Shown piece by piece: positions 58,068 to 64,000 of a stretch of 64,000 bases of DNA (the stretch's first letter is position 1; each line of letters begins with the position of its first letter). The notes beneath the pieces are model-generated. The model was given only the letters and a program-made list of their open reading frames with translations. It did not search any database and was not told the origin of the DNA. This DNA is from Sinohyriopsis cumingii (lineage: Eukaryota; Mollusca; Bivalvia; Unionida; Unionidae): NCBI GenBank assembly GCA_028554795.2, contig CM068827.1:78453677-78517676 (forward strand), in the 5' to 3' direction. The translations under genes were made by a program, and so were the position numbers.

Positions 58068-58315
58068 GGAGCCCCAAGTTGCCGAGTGGTCTAAACGCTT
58101 TCCGTTACGGATCACTGCCATCTCACCTCTGTCTGCGTGGGTTTGAGTCTCGGATTCGGCTAATGTGGATATGTGAGAAAGCTTGTCAGTAGCTTCTCGC
58201 CGGTCGGTGGTTCTTTCCGGGGTTTTCCCGGTTTCTTCCTCCACCATTAGTACTGGCCGCCATGTATAGCCTATCGTGTGCTGAAAAATGGCGTTAAACC
58301 CTACAACAACAACAG
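58068..58315 (+). mobile_element. tRNA-derived SINE family B, fullest local copy
   Basis: The head (agttgccgagtggtctaaac) is a Leu/Ser-type tRNA A-box region and gggtttgagtctc is the B box. The body contains ctttccggggttttcc, and the tail ends gcgttaaaccctacaacaac. A perfect 12-bp duplication CGTATAGTTTCT flanks it (58056-58067 and 58316-58327). Confidence 0.88.
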
Positions 58316-58628
58316 CGTATAGTTTCTACGGCCTGAACGGGGCGGTACGGAAACCTGTTGAACATAAACCATGTAGATGTGCAGTTGATATATATTTGTC
58401 AGGTTGTTTTATCTGTGGTCTTGCATTAATTAGAGTAAAATTTATGATTAGAATGGACACGTCGGGCTTCCTGAAGTTGTATGGAAGTCTTTGGAAAGTT
58501 GAGGTAAACGTATGACTTCTAGTGAGAATCTTACTAGAGTCTGACTTCCGCTCGGTCAAGTAAAGATCACTGGCTTGTAACATTATTATTGGCCATATTG
58601 AAAGAACCAGCCATTGTATCACCTGCGG

Positions 58629-58993
58629 TTAGTAAACGATCATCGATCTCAGTTCTGATCGTGTTGTTGTTACTGTCAACGTATCCTGTTTTACCACATT
58701 GTCTGGTTTTAGTTCTCTCACATTAGTAATTGTATTTTTACTCATGCTAAGGTCGCCATACATAATACCCCCAATTCTTCTGAGTGTTAAATTTGATAAT
58801 TTCGAGTTTTTAATTTCACCTTCTTTAGTAAACCCCACTCTAAGTTATCTTCTATCGCATCTGGAAACCACAGAATAATATATGTCAACGGGATATTGCT
58901 CGTCTTTAATCGTCCTTGTTTATCTTGAAAAACAACGACTTCATTTTGGTCCACATTTGTGAGACTCAAAAGATCAGCGAGTTCTTCCTTCAT
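58629..58993 (-). pseudogene. Polinton P2: small capsid-side protein, one frameshift
   Basis: Two overlapping minus-strand frames, 58993-58787 (MKEELADLLSLTNVDQNEVV) and 58838-58629 (NSKLSNLTLRRIGGIMYGDL), together make a product of about 120 residues with one frame change near 58830. It is compact with alternating hydrophobics, perhaps a beta-rich protein. It sits at the penton/minor-protein position in Polinton maps, but I do not recognise it. Confidence 0.4.
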
Positions 58994-59079
58994 ACGGTTA
59001 ATATCTACCAGTATACTTTAAGATCTATATAAAATGTTGGACAACGTGGTATACTCGTGCACGACGTTATGAGGTGGTA

Positions 59080-59439
59080 TTAGTGACCTTGACACAGCGT
59101 CGAGAAAGCTATTACTTCACGTCCATGTATTGAATGATCTGTTATTGTCTGTGTTGGTAATTTTTCATACCAGATTGCAGGAATACTATGTATTCCAGTG
59201 CTCACATATTTTAAAAATTCTGTTGTTGGTGCCAACCCATACAAATCGAAATAAACAATTCCACGTGGATCAATCGCATATGCAACACAATGAGTAACTG
59301 GACTAGAATTTCCATTGAGATTAATGATAAAAGTTCAATATTGTTTGGTTGTTTTTGGTAATTGATCACGCATTAAAACACCTCTAAAATTATATATATT
59401 TATTCGCTTAGCAGCATCAATGAAATCAAATTTGAACAT
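59080..59439 (-). pseudogene. Polinton P2: adenain-like cysteine protease
   Basis: The frame starts at ATG 59439 (MFKFDFIDAAKRINIYNF) and carries NFRGVLMRDQLP, as in adenovirus-type maturation proteases. The catalytic His lies in VTHCVAYAID and the Asp/Asn position in YFDLYGL. A C-terminal STLCQGH could hold the nucleophilic Cys. One in-frame TGA interrupts near 59332 and the frame ends at 59080, giving about 120 codons. These enzymes process capsid and core proteins during virion assembly. It is flanked by the X-like and capsid genes on the same strand. Confidence 0.68.
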
Positions 59440-59544
59440 GGAAGAATCCCGGAAAGTTTTAGACCCTTTCCGTACCACGAATGAAGAGTTCATGGCAGCC
59501 TTAGACCCTTTCCTTTTTTTTTTGAAGGTTCTATTCCGTGACCT

Positions 59545-59760
59545 GTTGCTTTATTTAATTCCATCTTAGCAGCAGTTCCAACTTTTGCAATAGCTGGGGC
59601 TCCATCGACTATCAACGCTGGTATAGCTGCAAGAAGTGGAACTACTCAACCTGTCTTCATTGGGTCTTCTAATAGCAACCGTAGAAAGATTGAGTCGTAC
59701 ACCGGTCTTTGATCGTTTGACTTCATTGAAGTGCCTGAGTTGACGTTCTGACAATGATAG
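59545..59760 (-). pseudogene. Polinton P2: small hydrophobic X-like virion protein
   Basis: The N-terminal frame from 59754 (MSERQLRHFNEVKRSKTGV) is basic. A second frame continues with a hydrophobic Ala/Ile/Gly segment (LLAAIPALIVDGAPAIAKV) at about 59635-59580. A basic head plus small-residue hydrophobic stretch is typical of the short virion proteins beside the capsid gene in these elements. One frameshift. Confidence 0.5.
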
Positions 59761-59904
59761 TTTCGGACTACCTTCGATTTGTTCTTTGTAAGTAATATTT
59801 TTTATTTCACAGTTCTCTATTGATACTGGTTGTAGTTTTTAATCTGACCAGGAGTCAGAGTGGTTCTAATATGATGAGATATTATAATACCATGAATGAT
59901 TTAA

Positions 59905-61256
59905 TTACATATTACATGTTTTCTACTGGGGAATCAATAACTCCCATTCGTCCACCAACACCTCCAAGTAACATTGTTTTGTCTGATAGTATAAAAGCAA
60001 TTGCTCTACAACCACCAGCGAGCAGTAAAGCTACACGAGCTAGGAAATGAATATCAACGACAGATTGCCTGAATAAATCAAAATGTTCCAACAAAACGTA
60101 ATGGGTTGGATACAGCGTTGTGAAATCTCGCTGAGATATTTGCAAACCCTATTCCATATTCCGATCACGACCCATAAATATCATCAGCCGATGATATGCA
60201 CGTGCATCATGATTTTAATCAAAATTTAGCAAAATTTCTTCAGAAGGTTCTTGATGTCCATTTATCCTCAAAGAAACTTCACTAACCCATAGCGGGTAAA
60301 ATACAATGGCTTTCGTTTCTGCGAATCTACTCTGGCATTTTCCTGAAACGCGACGAATATGTGTCTTGGTGCAGAAACACCTTGCTGTGATGCTATATGT
60401 CATGTAAATAACCCAGCAGGATTACTTTGAATAAGGTATGTGTTAATTGCCAACCATGATAACGTTGATTTCCCACCTTGATTCATGATAGAGATCAATT
60501 GTTGTTCTTCGGCAGGTGATGGAGTCATTACTGGCATCCAAAGCGAAAGTTTTGATAGTATTAGTTTACCTGCATCAACTGCGTTGGGTCGCCAGATTAC
60601 ATCATTGTCGGTGACTTTTCTTGCTAGTACCGCTGTGTGTTTAACGACAAATATAACGTTTCTAACATTTCAACAGAATCTAAATGTATGTGTTAGTGGA
60701 ATCACACACGAAAATTTTCTTCTCCATTTAACATTGATCTACGTGCGGCAAATCCTAAGCTGAAAACGCCCTTCATTGATATTACTGACTATTTCCATCC
60801 ACTGCAGCGTTTCTAACGTTACCTATTTTGACGTTTCTGCTTTCTGGATAATCAGTTGTATCCTTTGCAAACATCATTGACGGACCATCTAACCTCGAGT
60901 AATCATCGGAATATCTTGCCAGGCAACATCAACATTTTCGAGATATTATTGAACATTTCTTTTTAATGCCATAACACCATTATTAACAAAACCAGGTCGA
61001 TCTGAAGTCCGTACTCTGTTTCATCTGCCGTTGAAAGTCTACCTTCAATCTCAGTGAATACATCAGCGGGCAAGACATATCTACTTGTATCCTGAACTTG
61101 TAATTCGATTCTTCCACATGCATTAAGTATAAGTGCGTCATAAAAATAATACTGATAATTGGGCATAGATTTATCCTTGAGAATTGGTGCATCCATGTCA
61201 AATGCGGGTTTGGATATACGTTTGAACATTTTATTATAATTGTTACCGTCTAACAC
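59905..61256 (-). pseudogene. Polinton P2: double-jelly-roll major capsid protein relic
   Basis: The frame opens at ATG 61256 (MLDGNNYNKMFKRIS). 61150-61030 encodes YYFYDALILNACGRIELQV and RYVLPADVFTEIEGRL. Further breaks separate the middle from the C-terminal part, where LRINGHQEPSEEI and ARAYHRLMIFMG appear at about 60285-60190 and then LYPTHYVLLEHFDLF. The total is about 450 codons, normal for Polinton capsid proteins. These motifs and their order fit the two beta-barrel halves. At least four frame breaks rule out function. Assignment rests on recognised motif order, not an alignment. Confidence 0.6.
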
Positions 61257-61389
61257 GAAGATTATTTCCTGATATTAGACTAGCAGCTATATTGTTTTCT
61301 TTTCCTGACATGGGTACACTAGCTAACTCTGGTAGTTTTTATTTGCAGCTTGATTTATTATTTTATTAACATTTGCAGGCATAGCTTCA

Positions 61390-61683
61390 GTGCTGGGTAA
61401 TTTTACTGATTGCGGTTTTCGTCGTATTAATCATGCTAGTCGGTATTGATTGCCGAGAAAGCTTTACTAGCAACATCACCAACAGCACCATTACCTTTAT
61501 CACGAACAACGTCAATAGCTTTCATTTCCAGTTGCTTTGCAATCGGTATTGCTTTTGGGGCTATCCTTCTAAACAGACCTTGAACATCGTCACCGAGTTC
61601 ATCACCATAGATAGTTTTTTATGGTGGTAATTGCGACTTTATCACCCTGACCATTACAGGTCCATGTTGGGCATTATGTATGA
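61390..61683 (-). pseudogene. Polinton P2: small Gly/Lys-type structural protein
   Basis: A minus-strand frame from about 61630 reads GDELGDDVQGLFRRIAP, then KAIPIAKQLEMKAIDVV and DVASKAFSAI. The GLFR...P...AKQ layout resembles the short core/minor capsid proteins next to capsid genes in Polintons. A stop in IKSQLPP*KT precedes it. Recognition is tentative. Confidence 0.4.
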
Positions 61684-62035
61684 TCATCTTATTTTTGTAT
61701 CTGATTGCATACCTCCATCACTCTGGTAATGATCAACGATTTCATCAATGAGGGACAGATAAACAATAATGTCCTTGATACCGCCTGTAAATAATCTCTG
61801 ACAAATAGCAGCTGCTTCATTAATGATTTCTGGGGAATTATTGCCAGCTAGTCTTCCGCCAGTCAGAATTTCTAGTCTATCAACATCAGCAAGGACATTA
61901 CTGGAACAGAGTTTATCAAAGCCTCCGTTGGACAAAACACGTCCAGTTTTTTCGTTCGTTACTGGTTGTTGTAGATACTCATCGATTTTCTTATTAAGAC
62001 GTTTTTGTTTGTTTTGTTCTACTTCTTGTGCTACT
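61684..62035 (-). pseudogene. Polinton P2: downstream continuation of the coiled-coil gene
   Basis: An open frame from about 62035 (EVEQNKQKRLNKKIDEYLQQ) to the stop at 61684. The words LQQPVT appear twice, here and at about 62065 in the preceding frame. It probably formed one long gene with 62120-62866, broken by stops between 62120 and 62040. The middle (LEILTGGRLAG) and the end are unrecognised. Confidence 0.4.
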
Positions 62036-62119
62036 TAATTTATACGTTTTTGTGTTACTGGTTGTTGTAGTTTATATACTTCGTGTTTATATACTTCGTG
62101 TTCTGCTTCATAGATTTTG

Positions 62120-62866
62120 TCAGTCACAAGACCATTTCCAATGACACGGGCCAGGATGTACATGTTTGTTCTTACATGTTGTTGAGTCCGCTTTTTTCTT
62201 ACTTGTTTTTAAAGTTGATATCCGTTTTGCTCTTGCTTTCTCAAGTTGCTGCTTCATTTCTTCTTCTCTTTGTCTCATTTCTTGTCTTTTTTGTTTAATA
62301 TGCTCACCTACTGTATCGTTAAAAATGTCAATCTGATTAACATCTTCCTCAGCTCTGATCTGCGGAGCATCAATAAAGACGCGATATATATCATTGACCC
62401 AATCGGCAGCTTTTAGAGTTTTAATATATTTGAATTTTACATACCTATCTCTATCACGGTATCCAAACGTGGCAATATAAATTATTTGGTCTGGGTGAAG
62501 GATAGCGGCAATACCTTCAGGCGTAGATTTATCTATTATCTTGGTTCTGGTTTTTGGTGGTTTAGGTTGTGGTTGAACTTCAGGATGTGGTTGTAGAGGT
62601 TGCTGGGGTGGTGGTTGAGCTGATTGAAGACGACCAACAATATCAACAAGTAATGTCTTAAGAGCTTTTTGTGCTGCCCAAGATGCTATAACAATTTTCT
62701 TGGTGAGTTCGACAACTGGTTTAAATATCTGTTCTGCACCTTCTATAAATTTCACTTGAGACACCTGACGCTCTTGTAAGTTTTGCTTGACAGAATCGCG
62801 TACGTGTTTATATTTCTTAATTGTCTCTAGTCGCTCCCGAGTTAATCTAGTTGTGTGAGATTCCAT
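62120..62866 (-). CDS. Polinton P2: intact 248-codon coiled-coil protein
   Basis: The longest undamaged frame in the element starts MESHTTRLTRERLETIKKYK just inside the right inverted repeat. Residues 1-85 are helical and basic with a hydrophobic stretch (FKPVVELTKKIVIASWAAQ). Residues 95-125 are a Pro/Gln linker (QPPPQQPLQPHPEVQPQP). Residues 126-190 look globular (TPEGIAAILHPDQIIYIATF, AADWVNDIYRVF). Residues 195-225 are a Glu/Lys/Gln coiled coil (KQKRQEMRQREEEMKQQLEK). The end is Cys/His-containing (CKNKHVHPGPCHW). It is the first gene after the repeat, a position often used by structural proteins in Polintons, and it could be a core or minor capsid protein. No family recognised. Confidence 0.55.
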   Translation of the reverse strand: MESHTTRLTRERLETIKKYKHVRDSVKQNLQERQVSQVKFIEGAEQIFKPVVELTKKIVIASWAAQKALKTLLVDIVGRLQSAQPPPQQPLQPHPEVQPQPKPPKTRTKIIDKSTPEGIAAILHPDQIIYIATFGYRDRDRYVKFKYIKTLKAADWVNDIYRVFIDAPQIRAEEDVNQIDIFNDTVGEHIKQKRQEMRQREEEMKQQLEKARAKRISTLKTSKKKADSTTCKNKHVHPGPCHWKWSCD

Positions 62867-62908
62867 TATTGATATAATAAATACTTAATTTCACCATACT
62901 GCAGCAGC

Positions 62909-63139
62909 AGAGAGATGACGATAAAAGTTTAGTGCCCTGGTTGGTAAACGAACACGCATAACATTTTGAAAACACAAGCGTCAAAAATAAAGTAACCAAA
63001 TGAGCTAACCCAATTAGAAAAAAATCTCGGTCGGTTAGAGGTTTCGGTTTGGCGCTATTGACCTTTCAAATTTATTTTTCGTAGAAAGCTTTATTTTCGC
63101 GAACGGACCCTTCTAAAAATGGTATGTTCACATTTATCC
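62909..63139 (-). repeat. Right terminal inverted repeat of Polinton P2
   Basis: Reverse complement of the left repeat, sharing gacgcttgtgttttcaaa, ttactttatttttgacgc and agaagggtccg. Slightly longer than the left copy because of small indels. Confidence 0.85.
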
Positions 63140-63394
63140 TACACAGTATAGGTTTTACTGGACATACTTTGGGTGAGAGGGGCCACAAAAACTTATGTAG
63201 CCATTTTATTTGAATGCTAGTAGTTATATTTAAGGGCAATGCGTTAGTAGGATGTGTCAAGGACACTATAGTTAGATTAATGTCGCAAGCATGATTACAC
63301 TGGAAAGTAAGTCAGAAACTCAAGGGTGTGCCGATGCATTGGACTACATTATATCATGTTTCATGTGCAAAAACGTTTTAAGTGTTATTATTGC
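63140..63394. other. Right flank of Polinton P2
   Basis: Unremarkable unique-looking sequence; no gene recognised. Confidence 0.5.
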
Positions 63395-64000
63395 GAGGGT
63401 AATTATTCTACATATCGATATCAAGTACATTTTAGTTAAAGGCAAATATTCTACTTGTCAATTTTAGATAGAGTTCAGTAAAAGGTAATTATTCTTCTTG
63501 ATGATATCAGGTACAGTTCAGTTAAAAGCAAATATTCTACTTGTCTATTTCAGATAATTTTCAGTAAAAGGTAATTATTATACTTGTCAATTTCATATAG
63601 TGTTCAGTGAAAGGTAATTCTTTTTCTTGTCGATATCCGGTAGAGTAAGGCAAATATTCTACTTATCTATTTTAGATAGATTTCAGTAAAACGTAAATAT
63701 TCTACTTGTCGATATCAGGTAGAGTTCAGTAAAAGGTAATTATTCTACTTATCCTTATTAGGTAGAGTTCAGTAAAAGGTAACTATTATACATATCGATA
63801 TCAGGTAGAGATCAGTAACAGGTAACTATTATACATATCGATATCAGGTAGAGTTCAGGTAGAGTTCAGTAAAAGGTAACTTTTGTACTTATTCATATCT
63901 GGTAGAGTTCAGTAAAAGGTAACTTTTCTACATATCGATATCAGGTAGAGTTCAGTAAAAGATAACTTTTCTACATTTCGATATCAGGTAGAGTTCAGTA
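63395..64000. repeat. ~42-bp minisatellite running off the right edge
   Basis: Unit aaaggtaattattctacttg followed by tcgatatcaggtagagttcagt. About 14 copies are visible; copies are more uniform to the right (63710-64000) than to the left, so the array probably grows or is homogenised beyond the window. Confidence 0.9.

Larger units (their letters stand above)
48617..63139. mobile_element. Polinton/Maverick P2, 14.5 kb, complete end to end but inactivated
   Basis: Inverted repeats at 48617-48845 and 62909-63139 bound a region with integrase, A32-type ATPase, family-B polymerase, adenain-like protease and a double-jelly-roll capsid protein relic, which is the Polinton/adintovirus set. Both repeat copies share agaagggtccg, cgaaaataaagct, gccaaaccga and gacgcttgtgttttcaaa. 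The exact outer ends and the 6-bp target duplication are not resolved. Nearly every gene has frameshifts or stops, and two SINEs have inserted, so it is old. Confidence 0.88.

Noticed and set aside
59820..60050. Plus-strand ORF
   Set aside because: Antisense shadow of the capsid protein relic.

Overview
The window looks like nuclear DNA of a marine invertebrate, most probably a mollusc. It is AT-rich and gene-poor, with long (AT)n, (GT)n, (CT)n and (GTAT)n microsatellites, several minisatellites, many copies of two tRNA-derived SINE families, non-autonomous DNA transposons, a Polinton/Maverick, and one spliced gene of a biomineralisation-type secreted family. Species and family names come from pattern recognition only; no database was searched.

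Layout. 1-2566: a compact cassette of four TATA-driven genes in two divergent pairs, cut by the left window edge. It encodes a partial DNA-polymerase-element-like protein, a two-CCHC zinc-knuckle protein whose C-terminus was overwritten by a SINE, a Q/E-rich coiled-coil protein and a small basic protein. The last two end in histone-type mRNA 3' stem-loops although neither is a histone. 2634-4565: tandem repeats. 5132-11144 (minus): a three-exon gene for a secreted, probably GPI-anchored SAARP-like (skeletal aspartic acid-rich) protein. 11.2-22.7 kb: repeats, SINEs and no recognisable gene.

22.7-42.2 kb is a duplicated locus. Copy A (22.7-33.5 kb) and copy B (36.6-42.2 kb) descend from one segment of roughly 4 kb. 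Copy A gained a SINE, and that SINE was then split by a 6.7-kb DNA transposon with perfect 29-bp terminal inverted repeats and a decayed SWIM-zinc-finger gene. Copy B gained a hAT-type MITE, a replaced block of about 1.2 kb and a 0.5-kb insertion. Each copy preserves the empty site of an insertion in the other. 42.2-44.2 kb holds a decayed hAT-like transposase and a pogo/Tigger-type MITE.

46.3-47.35 kb is a fragment of one Polinton (P1: ATPase, PLA2-like domain and integrase pieces). 48,617-63,139 is a second Polinton (P2), 14.5 kb long and complete from end to end, with inverted repeats of about 230 bp. Left to right it carries a packaging ATPase (minus), a parvovirus-type PLA2 protein (plus), integrase (plus), family-B DNA polymerase followed by an SF1-type helicase (minus), a Cys-rich plus-strand frame, AT-rich repeats, then capsid-side genes on the minus strand: a small protein, an adenain-like protease, an X-like hydrophobic protein, a double-jelly-roll capsid protein relic, a small structural protein and a 248-codon coiled-coil ORF. 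Nearly all frames are broken, so P2 is a fossil. A 42-bp minisatellite runs off the right edge.

Best candidates for something undescribed: the cassette at 1-2566 with histone-style 3' ends on non-histone genes, and the 6.7-kb SWIM transposon.
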